A stretch of 64,000 nucleotides of DNA, taken from positions 5,180,001-5,244,000 of the forward strand of contig NZ_OY762929.1 of the NCBI RefSeq assembly GCF_963666675.1, read 5' to 3'. Numbering within the stretch: the stretch's first letter is position 1; every line of letters begins with the position of its first letter. Positions 1 to 7,562 of the stretch are shown here, in pieces. Source of the stretch: an uncultured Desulfobacter sp. (GTDB lineage Bacteria; Desulfobacterota; Desulfobacteria; Desulfobacterales; Desulfobacteraceae). The position numbers were made by a program, and so were the translations under genes. The notes below the pieces were generated by a model. That model saw nothing but the letters and a program-made list of their open reading frames with translations, ran no database searches and was not told where the DNA came from.

Positions 1-64
1 GTTTTTCCTCCTGGTATACACCCCCCAATATATAGTGTGTGGTTCGTGGATCCAAAGTCAAGTA

Positions 65-83
65 CCTCCGGCAGAGCCGGAGG
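65..83. repeat. IS200 end hairpin (transposase-distal end)
   Basis: CCTCCGGC and GCCGGAGG pair around an AGA loop. It matches the hairpin at 661-679 in loop and inner stem, so the two mark the element's ends. Confidence 0.7.
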
Positions 84-142
84 CTTGAATTTATGAACCG
101 CTCAAAGCGGTTATTTTATTGGCCACCTAAAAGGTGGCGTAC

Positions 143-574
143 CTATTTGAACAAACTCAGTTGCTCTAAACGTTGATCCTCTTTCTCCTGAGAACGGATA
201 TATTCCCGGATAGTCGCCTCATCACGACCAACGGTTGAAACATGATAACCTCTGGCCCAAAATTGCTGCCCGGTAAAATTTCTTCGATGTCCCAGGTAAT
301 TCCGTGCTATATGGATCGCACTTTTACCCTTGATAAACCCAACGACTTGCGCGACCGAATATTTCGGAGGAATCGAGATCAACATATGCACATGATCTGA
401 CATCATATGGCCTTCTATGATTTCACACTCCCTGCTACGCGCCAAATCTTTAAAGACTTGTCCAAGATATTTCCTTAGTTCTCCATACAAAGTCTTTCTA
501 CGGTATTTGGGAATCCACACAACGTGGTATTTGCATTCCCAACGGCTATGGGATAAGCTTGAATCGTTATTCAT
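143..574 (-). CDS. tnpA: IS200-family Y1 transposase (TnpA)
   Basis: 143 residues, the usual length for a single-domain Y1 HUH transposase. The metal-binding HUH pair is visible as HVHM near residue 62, and the nucleophilic tyrosine is expected in the late helix REYIRSQE near residue 127. The family cuts and rejoins single-stranded DNA at subterminal hairpins, and such hairpins flank this gene at 65-83 and 661-679. The reading frame is intact, so the element may be active. The family call is secure; mobility is inferred. Confidence 0.93.
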   Translation of the reverse strand: MNNDSSLSHSRWECKYHVVWIPKYRRKTLYGELRKYLGQVFKDLARSRECEIIEGHMMSDHVHMLISIPPKYSVAQVVGFIKGKSAIHIARNYLGHRRNFTGQQFWARGYHVSTVGRDEATIREYIRSQEKEDQRLEQLSLFK

Positions 575-660
575 GAAAGTCTCTCCTTTGTGAATTTGAG
601 CGGTTCACGTTTATTGGAGGGACTTTCATTTATTCCCTTAAATGTCAAACACTGGTGAGT

Positions 661-679
661 CCCCCGGCAGAGCCGGGGG
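661..679. repeat. IS200 end hairpin (transposase-proximal end)
   Basis: CCCCCGGC and GCCGGGGG pair around an AGA loop, upstream of the minus-strand transposase. It is the counterpart of 65-83. Confidence 0.7.
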
Positions 680-745
680 TTTACCTAAGGGCAATTAAAA
701 ATATCCGGTGAAATGTTCCTTTTCAGTTTGAGGCAATCTAATCTA

Positions 746-1096
746 TCAAGGGATAGGACACGCAATGACAGGGTTATTTTTCAACAGATCGTTCAAGCAT
801 TCATCCCTGCTTTCCGGATCATCAATGCGAAGGATATAATTATAGTTCCAGCACTGATCTTTTAAGCGTTCACACGGCTGAAGCCCAGCAACCGAAAGAT
901 TAAGGTTCTCGGTTTTTCCAATTTCGAGGATATTGATTTGAACTCCGGCCAGATGACCACGGGGATGCATGTAAGTTAGAATATATATCCCGCCGGTCTC
1001 CGGAAGCGGTGCGCTTTTGGAATACAATTCAAAAGTATATTGCTTTCCGGATTTTCCTGTGAATAAACAGTTTGCGTTCATTTTGTTTACTATCAT
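746..1096 (-). CDS. Small GIY-YIG-like protein, probably not an active nuclease
   Basis: 116 residues, no signal peptide or membrane segment. The pattern GGIYIL near residue 35 followed about 20 residues later by LEIGKTENL resembles the two beta strands of the GIY-YIG fold (GIY...YIGxT). The arginine usually expected after the second motif, and a clear catalytic glutamate, are not evident, so a degenerate or binding-only role is possible. Start is either the ATG at 1096 or the internal Met six codons on. It is isolated between the IS200 element and the divergent usher gene. The fold assignment is tentative; otherwise it is a hypothetical protein. Confidence 0.55.
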   Translation of the reverse strand: MIVNKMNANCLFTGKSGKQYTFELYSKSAPLPETGGIYILTYMHPRGHLAGVQINILEIGKTENLNLSVAGLQPCERLKDQCWNYNYILRIDDPESRDECLNDLLKNNPVIACPIP

Positions 1097-1230
1097 TGTT
1101 TAATTCTCTCGTACATTTTTCCGGGGTGCGCCCCTTGTTGTCACCTATCCTTATTCATTAACCTCTTCTGGCACTCAATTTGCTCCTGTAGATAGCAAAA
1201 ATCATTTTAAAATGGAATGCAGGAGATGGC

Positions 1231-4200
1231 ATGGCGCCGATTTCAGGGATAGGAACAGCCAAAACCGCCGGCCCGGTGGTCTCCCCAAAGGGGACACGTT
1301 CCGATCCATTTTCCCGTGTGTTTGTAACGGCAAAGGCGGACAAACTGCTCAAGCCGACGGCACAGTATGAAAAGTGGACACGGATTCGTCAAAAAAATGA
1401 CGATCTTGCGTTCCGGCTTGGGGAGATCCTTTTGCAGCGCCATGAATTGCTTGAAAATGCCGGACAGGGTAACGCGGTTAACTGGCCACTGTTCGACGAA
1501 CTGACCCAACAACTTGCCAATCACAATATTTATTTATTCAAAAGTTCGGCGCTCACAGGCCTGCCGGCCACGCCCACCCCCGGAATAAGCAAAGCGTCAG
1601 CCTCCCACGCACCGCCCCCCCCTGTTACGCCGGAAGGTTCAACCCGAGTCACCCCTTTGGAAGACGGTCCCGACAACGCGTTAATCAGCCCGGATAACCT
1701 TTTGATACTGGATGCACGGTATAAAAATACGCTGCTCAGCTCCGGCATGACGGCCTACGGGGGTAATAACCGGGTATTGATTCCCCTAGGAGAGATCACC
1801 CGGATTATTGATTTTAATGTCCAGGTGGATGCCGCATCCAAAACGGCAAAAGGGTGGTTTATCTCCGAAGACCGGCAATTTTCCCTTGACCTGTCAAGGG
1901 ACGAAGCCGTTATAGACGGCAACCAGGTCAAAATCCCAGAAGGGACGACAGGCAGGGCTGACGGAGAAATCTATGTGGATGCACAAGTTCTGGGAGAGTG
2001 GTTCCCTGTGGATTTCAATTATGATTTCTACGCCCAGACCCTTGAAATCAATCCCCGAGAGCCCCTTCCCTTCCAGTCTCGGTCAGAGCGGGAAAACCGC
2101 CGGGGAGAGGTCATGGAAACTGATGAAAACGGCACGGTCCTGCCCAGAAAAGAGAGCCGCTACAACTTACTGGAATTCCCGGTGGTGGATATTTCCCTCC
2201 AGGGTGACCATGAAAGCGGCAAGGCAAGGGAGAGTGAGAACGGGTTCTCAGGAGAGTTCAGTGTGCTTGCCCGGGGCGATGTCGGCAAAATGTCTGCGGA
2301 CATATTTTTTGCCGGAGATGATGAGAACGGCCTGAACAACAGCCGGATCACCCTGGAGCGGGGAGACCCGGAAGGCAATCTTTTAGGTCCCATGAACGCC
2401 ACCCACGTTGCGATCGGGGATGTCCAGGTGCCGAGTTTTCCCATTATCTCGTCAGGCCAAAATGAAATCGGCGGCACCATCGGCAACCAGGCCCTCAACC
2501 GCACACGGGATTTTGACACCACCCGTTTTGAGGGGGATCTTCCCCCGGGATGGGATGTGGAGATTTACAGGAACGGTAATCTGGTGGGATCCCAGCGGGT
2601 GGGGGATGACGGCAGGTACGACTTCAAAGAAGTTGATCTCTTTTATGGGAAAAATGATTTTGAACTGATTTTCTACGGCCCCCAGGGCCAGAAACGCACC
2701 CAGACCAAAAGCATCAATGTGGGCAGCGAAATGCTCCGCAAAGGGGAAGGCGAATACCACCTCTCGGTCACCAGCAAAGATTCCACCCTGGTGGATCCCA
2801 ATCCGGAGTTCAAAACCCCGGACCAGGACTCATTGCGCATGGTGGGTCAATACGAATACGGGGTGAACGAACAACTCTCTTTAAGCGGCGGCGTCCAGAG
2901 CCAGCAGGTAAACAATGCGCGTCATGATTATCTCAATGCAGGCATAAAGTCCGCCATGGGCGGGGTTTTTACAGGGGCAGACTACGTCCATGACACCCAG
3001 GGGGGAGATGCAGCCCAGCTTTTTCTCCAGACCGGCACCCAAACCAAGGCCGGACCTGTGGATTTTCGGATCAGTCAGCAGTTTTACAATAATTTCATCG
3101 CCGAAAACATTTCCGGTGCAGATCCCCCCAAATCAAGGACCGACATCTCTGTTTCCGGTGTACTGGAAAACGGGGAAAAATATCCGGATCTTCCCTATAC
3201 CCTCTCCTACCGGGGAAGCATCAAGGAACAATCCTCCGACAACCTGCTGTCGCTGAACCTGGGGGCCAACATGGGCAGCACCTATCTGAACAACCGCCTT
3301 GAATGGAATGACAACCCGGCCTGGGACGCGTCGGAACTGGAAGGGCAGTTCCGGGCCACAGGCAATTTCAAAAATCTGCGGGTGCGCGGCGCCCTGGATT
3401 ATGAACTGGCTCCGAAGTTAGAAATAGAGGGTATGGAACTGTCCACCCAGTTCAATCCCATGGACGACCTCAGCACGGAACTGCTCTTCAAGGCAGAGCT
3501 TGAACAGCAGGAAAAAGTGACAGGCGGCGTGAGGCTCAACTGGAAAAACGGCAAATACATCCTCTCCCCCCAGGTGAGCTATGGATCGGATGGAGAGTTC
3601 ATTGCCAGCCTGGCGGTGACCACCTCCATCGGCAGGGAGCCCAGGGGCAAAAAAATGTATATGACCTCGGAAAAAAGCGCAGACAGCGGCAGGGTGTCGG
3701 CCCGGGTGTTTTACGACCGCAACAATAACGCTGTTTTCGACCAGGGCGACCAGCCCATTGAAGGGGCTAAGGTAAACGCCCCCCAGGCCTATACGAAGGC
3801 ACAAACCAATGAAGACGGGGTGGCGTTGTTGACCGGCTTGAAAAAATACACACCCACCGATATCGTGGTGGAAAAAGACTCGCTTGAGGACCCATTCTGG
3901 GAACCGTCCCAACAAGGCAACTCCATAGTGCCCAGGCCCGGTCACGCAGAACTTGTGGAGATACCGGTCATTGCGACCAGTGAGATAGAAGGGGTTGTCC
4001 GCCTTGCCAAGGAAGATGGGGACAAGGCCCCCCTGTCTAATACCCGCATTCAACTGGTGGATAAAAACGGTGATGTGGCAGACGAAACCCGGTCCGAGTA
4101 TGACGGATTTTACCTGTTTATGAAGGTGCCCCCGGGTAAATATTCCATCCGGCTTCACCCGGACGACACGGCGCGATTTAACGCCCGGACAGAAGGAATC

Positions 4201-5265
4201 GGAGAAATTGTGATCGGAAGCGACGGCGATGTGGTCAGCGGTCGTAATCTGGTGCTGCATAAAAAACCGGCTGAGCCTGAAGTATTGGCCCAGGCTCCGA
4301 TTGAGGCGCTGATGCCGGCTTCGTCAGCAATTCCGGTCCCCACACCAATCCAATCCGATATAGAACCGTCCCTTCCTGACAAAGATGCAGACATTCTATC
4401 CATGGAAACACCACCGGCGGCTCAGAAAGCCCTCCCAACCCAATCGCCGCAAAGGATAGATGCCGTATCCGAATCCACAGACCCTCCGACTGCCGAACAG
4501 CGCTACGGCATCCATCTGACATCCTATCGAACTGCTGACAAGGCAGTGGCCGGCATATCTTTTCTCAGAAAACAATACCCGGACCTGTTGAGAGACTGTG
4601 ATTTTACAGTTCAAAAACAAGATTTGGGATCTGAAAAAGGCCAATGGTACAGGGTGGTGGTCAGCGTTTCCGGAGACCAACATAAGGCTGAGGCTCTTGA
4701 AAACCGCATTCGGATGAAAGCGCCCTATTGCAAAGTGGTCGCCCTGGATCAGAACGGGAACGCAGGCATTCATCTGACCTCGTTCAGGACCACGAAAAAG
4801 GCAAAATTGAGTATCGAAGAATTAAAGGCCCAGTATCCGTCCTTACTCAAAGATCAACCGTTCTCGATTCGGAAGATTGATCTCGGGCCGGAAAAAGGCG
4901 TGTGGCAACGGGTGGTGGCAGGTCGATTTTCAAACAATGATAATGCCATGGCCCTTGCAAGGAAGATAAAAATGAAAAAGCCCTATACCCGGATGCTTCC
5001 CATTGAGAAAAAAGATGAGATCGGTATCCACCTGGCATCTTTCAAACAGCCGGAAAGGGCGCAAAAATCCCTGGCCGAGCTGAATAAAAAGTTCGGCAGC
5101 CTTTTGGGCGATGAGGCCCGGTATATCCGTAGGGTTGATTTAGGCGCTCAAAAGGGAATCTGGTACAGGGTCATGGTAGGCCGTTTTAAAGCCCGGCAGG
5201 CTTCGAGAGAACTGCAACGCGCCCTGGCGCAAAATCGGCAGTATGCCCGGGCAATCCAGCTATAA
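1231..5265 (+). CDS. Usher-like outer-membrane assembly protein with three C-terminal SPOR repeats
   Basis: 1344 residues. Approximate order: unrecognised N-terminus; a segment resembling tandem copper-amine-oxidase-like N-domains (155-285); a usher-like barrel core (330-820) with the typical LPPGWDVEIYRNG...YGPQGQ stretch; a SdrD/B-like domain (815-895); a carboxypeptidase-regulatory-like domain (918-980); a Pro/Ala-rich linker (1010-1090); and three SPOR-like repeats whose GIHL(T/A)S(Y/F) starts place glycines at 1093, 1179 and 1265, an exact 86-residue period. Ushers translocate and assemble subunits at the outer membrane; SPOR domains are known to bind peptidoglycan stripped of stem peptides. 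It heads a same-strand cluster with two DUF4402 subunits and a PapD-like chaperone. Odd: an in-frame stop at 1189 limits the start to ATG 1231 (GGAG 5-6 nt upstream), yet no signal peptide is seen, so the 5' end may be damaged. Confidence 0.8.
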   Translation: MAPISGIGTAKTAGPVVSPKGTRSDPFSRVFVTAKADKLLKPTAQYEKWTRIRQKNDDLAFRLGEILLQRHELLENAGQGNAVNWPLFDELTQQLANHNIYLFKSSALTGLPATPTPGISKASASHAPPPPVTPEGSTRVTPLEDGPDNALISPDNLLILDARYKNTLLSSGMTAYGGNNRVLIPLGEITRIIDFNVQVDAASKTAKGWFISEDRQFSLDLSRDEAVIDGNQVKIPEGTTGRADGEIYVDAQVLGEWFPVDFNYDFYAQTLEINPREPLPFQSRSERENRRGEVMETDENGTVLPRKESRYNLLEFPVVDISLQGDHESGKARESENGFSGEFSVLARGDVGKMSADIFFAGDDENGLNNSRITLERGDPEGNLLGPMNATHVAIGDVQVPSFPIISSGQNEIGGTIGNQALNRTRDFDTTRFEGDLPPGWDVEIYRNGNLVGSQRVGDDGRYDFKEVDLFYGKNDFELIFYGPQGQKRTQTKSINVGSEMLRKGEGEYHLSVTSKDSTLVDPNPEFKTPDQDSLRMVGQYEYGVNEQLSLSGGVQSQQVNNARHDYLNAGIKSAMGGVFTGADYVHDTQGGDAAQLFLQTGTQTKAGPVDFRISQQFYNNFIAENISGADPPKSRTDISVSGVLENGEKYPDLPYTLSYRGSIKEQSSDNLLSLNLGANMGSTYLNNRLEWNDNPAWDASELEGQFRATGNFKNLRVRGALDYELAPKLEIEGMELSTQFNPMDDLSTELLFKAELEQQEKVTGGVRLNWKNGKYILSPQVSYGSDGEFIASLAVTTSIGREPRGKKMYMTSEKSADSGRVSARVFYDRNNNAVFDQGDQPIEGAKVNAPQAYTKAQTNEDGVALLTGLKKYTPTDIVVEKDSLEDPFWEPSQQGNSIVPRPGHAELVEIPVIATSEIEGVVRLAKEDGDKAPLSNTRIQLVDKNGDVADETRSEYDGFYLFMKVPPGKYSIRLHPDDTARFNARTEGIGEIVIGSDGDVVSGRNLVLHKKPAEPEVLAQAPIEALMPASSAIPVPTPIQSDIEPSLPDKDADILSMETPPAAQKALPTQSPQRIDAVSESTDPPTAEQRYGIHLTSYRTADKAVAGISFLRKQYPDLLRDCDFTVQKQDLGSEKGQWYRVVVSVSGDQHKAEALENRIRMKAPYCKVVALDQNGNAGIHLTSFRTTKKAKLSIEELKAQYPSLLKDQPFSIRKIDLGPEKGVWQRVVAGRFSNNDNAMALARKIKMKKPYTRMLPIEKKDEIGIHLASFKQPERAQKSLAELNKKFGSLLGDEARYIRRVDLGAQKGIWYRVMVGRFKARQASRELQRALAQNRQYARAIQL

Positions 5266-5387
5266 ACGGTCGTTTTAATCGGTCCCGAAGACAGGAAAAA
5301 ATTTAAGGGATCTTTTTAAATTGCCGAAAAGAGATAATATCTTGCTATAAAAAACAGCTGAAGATGTAATGAAGAAAGGAAATTGGA

Positions 5388-5909
5388 ATGAGAAAAAAAT
5401 TTTTCCGCAGGTGTTTTGTGCCGTTGGCAGCCCTGTTGATGTCTATGCCGGGCAGTGCGGCGGCAGTGGATTCAACCGTGACGGTCGATGCCATTATCCA
5501 GCAGGCAGTCCTTACGGTGACCGCTGCAAACGTTGATTTCGGCACTATCGTTACTGCGGGGGCGGATACAGTGGTCATTGATGCCTCTGCAGGTAGTGCG
5601 GTATCGGTGCCCGCAACCGCCTCCCTTACGAAGGTAACCGTGGCCGGTTCCAGCGGGACGATCACTGTAACCTCCACGGTTACCGGTGCCATTGTAGATA
5701 TCACCTATCCAGCGTCAATCGTCATCAGTGAGGGGGGCGGAGACACCATGACCGTGGACCAGATTTCCACCTATTCAACGCCAAGCCCCCTGACACTTGA
5801 CGGGTCAGGAAGCGGGACGATCAATGTCGGCGGCAGACTGTCCATAGGCGCAAGCCAGACTGCAGCAACATATACCAATACCGGCACCGTTTCAGTTAAT
5901 TACCAATAA
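5388..5909 (+). CDS. DUF4402 family fimbrial-type subunit 1
   Basis: 173 residues with a clear signal peptide ending near GSAAA. The remainder is a Ser/Thr/Val/Gly-rich beta-sandwich sequence with the DUF4402 features: DFGTIV near residue 47, a middle GGGDTMTVD turn, and a late NVGGRLSIGASQ followed by YTNTGTVSVNY at the C-terminus. DUF4402 proteins are secreted subunits often encoded beside PapD-like chaperones and ushers, as here. RBS AAAGGA precedes ATG 5388. Likely the main subunit assembled by the 1231-5265 usher. Confidence 0.8.
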   Translation: MRKKFFRRCFVPLAALLMSMPGSAAAVDSTVTVDAIIQQAVLTVTAANVDFGTIVTAGADTVVIDASAGSAVSVPATASLTKVTVAGSSGTITVTSTVTGAIVDITYPASIVISEGGGDTMTVDQISTYSTPSPLTLDGSGSGTINVGGRLSIGASQTAATYTNTGTVSVNYQ

Positions 5910-5948
5910 GATTGGCATGTTAGACATTTCCCAGATCCCAGACAAACT

Positions 5949-6431
5949 ATGATGACCATAGGTCATAAAAACAACTTTCTCCTGATATGGGCGACCCTGT
6001 TTCTATTCTGGCTGCCCTGCTCCCGTGTATCTGCGCTTACGGTGGACAGTATCCGGTCCCTGTCCTTTGGCAGCATTATTGCAGATCCAAGCCGAAATGA
6101 AACCATTGAAATTGATGCCCGGTTCGGGCCAGCGGGGACCATAAAAACAAGTGCCGGAGCTTCCGTGCTTTCCACCCCGGGCAACAGCGGTATCATCCGT
6201 ATCAGTTCAGGTCTGCCGTTTTCCTGTACACTGGTTTTTCCTGCCGGCACCAACTTGACCCAGGGCGGAAACAGTATGGTTGTGGATCATTTTTCCATCC
6301 TCTCGGAAACCGGGGGATCAAGTCCCGGCGGTGTCCTGGATTTGAATGTCGGCGGTCGTCTGAACATTCAAAGAAGACAGGCCGGGGGATCATACAACGG
6401 CAGTGCCGTCATCATGGTTGTTTTTGAATAA
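5949..6431 (+). CDS. DUF4402 family fimbrial-type subunit 2
   Basis: 160 residues, signal peptide ending near SRVSA. It is a diverged paralogue of the preceding gene: LSFGSII, MVVDHF, LNVGGRLNI and the closing YNGSAVIMVVFE line up with the same positions of DUF4402. It lies 39 bp downstream on the same strand, so co-transcription is likely. The upstream ribosome-binding site is weak (ATGATG start). Whether it is a tip adhesin, a minor subunit or a second fibre subunit cannot be told from sequence. Confidence 0.78.
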   Translation: MMTIGHKNNFLLIWATLFLFWLPCSRVSALTVDSIRSLSFGSIIADPSRNETIEIDARFGPAGTIKTSAGASVLSTPGNSGIIRISSGLPFSCTLVFPAGTNLTQGGNSMVVDHFSILSETGGSSPGGVLDLNVGGRLNIQRRQAGGSYNGSAVIMVVFE

Positions 6432-6525
6432 CAGCCATGGGCTGACTTGACATATCAGCACTGAGGTACAGCCCACAACGAAGGTTGAAAGAACTCAGCA
6501 ACTTACTGAGCTCTTTCATATAAAA
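6428..6525 (+). repeat. Dispersed two-hairpin element, copy A
   Basis: Begins ATAACAGCCATGGGCTGA and ends with the hairpin GAAAGAACTCAG / CTGAGCTCTTTC followed by ATATAAAA. It overlaps the stop of the second DUF4402 gene. Nearly identical to copy C at 34699. The start of another truncated copy (ACGGCCATGG) follows at 6525-6534. Confidence 0.8.
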
Positions 6526-6600
6526 CGGCCATGGAAAATCATTCAAAAAGAATTGATACCCGAATACAAAACCTATTAATCCTATGAAAGCGCTTTTAAC

Positions 6601-7461
6601 ATGAAAATTTCTTTGCGATATTATTTAAGTATTGTCTGTTTTTTGACTTTAGGAATCCTGTGGACAACAATTTTTCCCGACATCATCCAGGCCCGTACCA
6701 GGGGGATTCTGGTCTCGCCCCAGCGGGTTCTTTTGGAAGGCCGGAACCGCACGGCCGGTATCACCATGGTGAATCCCGGGGATCAGCCCCTGCAGTTCCG
6801 GATCGAACTGATCCACATGGAGATGGATGCCCAGGGCCGGCTCAAAAAAGTGGAAACCCCAACCCCGGCCCAGGAAGAACAAAAAAAGATACTGCGCTAT
6901 TCGCCCCGCCGAACCGTTCTCGGCCCGGGCAAGTCCCAGACCATTCGTCTCATGGCAAGACGCCCCGCCGGTATCCCGGACGGGGAATACCGGATGCATT
7001 TAAGTCTTTCCCCCATTGCATTACCATCTTCCCCGGACAGTACAGAAGCCGCAGCAAACGCTCCGGATCAAACCAATTTTGATATCGACCTGCTCATCGG
7101 TGTGACCCTGCCGGTATTTATCCGTTACGGGAAACTGGATGCATCGGTGGGGGTTTCCGGGGTTGAAGTCGTCAACACCCAAAAGCCGTTTGTCAATCTT
7201 GACTTGACACGGACCGGCAATCGGTCGGTGTCCGTTAATGTAGATACTTACCTTGTTTCCGAAGATGGACAAAAAGAGGAAAAAGTGGGGATGGTTTCCG
7301 GTGCCGCCGTATATTATCCCAATGACTTACGCAGAATCAAAATGCCTTTATCACTGCCAAAGGATTTCATGCTTTCGGGCAGAAATTTAAAAATCGTTCT
7401 CAAAGACAATGAAAACCAGAAAGGAGCGATTCTTTCCACCAAGACCGTATCTATTCCTTAA
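6601..7461 (+). CDS. PapD-like periplasmic chaperone for fimbrial-type subunits
   Basis: 286 residues. A signal peptide (residues 1-31, ending near IQA) is followed by an Ig-like PapD N-domain: RGILVSPQRVLLEGRNR, TITMVNPGD-like strand, then GPGKSQTIRLMARRP which matches the conserved edge-strand region of these chaperones. The C-half forms the second Ig-like domain. It caps and delivers subunits to the usher by donor-strand complementation in the family. Last gene of the cluster, 169 bp after subunit 2 with a repeat element between, so its expression may be partly uncoupled. Confidence 0.8.
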   Translation: MKISLRYYLSIVCFLTLGILWTTIFPDIIQARTRGILVSPQRVLLEGRNRTAGITMVNPGDQPLQFRIELIHMEMDAQGRLKKVETPTPAQEEQKKILRYSPRRTVLGPGKSQTIRLMARRPAGIPDGEYRMHLSLSPIALPSSPDSTEAAANAPDQTNFDIDLLIGVTLPVFIRYGKLDASVGVSGVEVVNTQKPFVNLDLTRTGNRSVSVNVDTYLVSEDGQKEEKVGMVSGAAVYYPNDLRRIKMPLSLPKDFMLSGRNLKIVLKDNENQKGAILSTKTVSIP

Positions 7462-7522
7462 TCAGTCACGAAAAACCTGTAGAACGGCACCATCATAGAA
7501 CCATTTGAATTTACAGTTGAAT

Positions 7523-7551
7523 ATATGCGCCTCACAGGTGGAGGCACATAT
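7523..7551. terminator. Candidate bidirectional terminator hairpin
   Basis: ATATGCGCCTC pairs with GAGGCACATAT around a 7-nt loop between two convergent genes. No strong T-run follows, so the terminator call is moderate. Confidence 0.45.
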
Positions 7552-7562
7552 CCTGTTTGGGA

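Larger units (their letters stand above)
60..690 (-). mobile_element. IS200-type insertion sequence, probably complete
   Basis: The transposase gene is flanked on both sides by near-identical hairpins: 65-83 (8-bp stem, AGA loop) and 661-679 (8-bp stem, same AGA loop), both built on GGC-AGA-GCC. Two further small hairpins lie at 96-112 and 122-138, next to the transposase stop. Subterminal hairpins instead of terminal inverted repeats are what is known for IS200/IS605 elements, which move as single-stranded DNA. The exact ends cannot be fixed without an empty site; the limits given are approximate. No accessory tnpB gene is present. Confidence 0.75.

Noticed and set aside
3418..4260. 280-codon minus-strand frame opposite the usher gene
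   Set aside because: Fully antisense to a strongly supported gene, no family match and composition typical of the complementary strand of a coding region.
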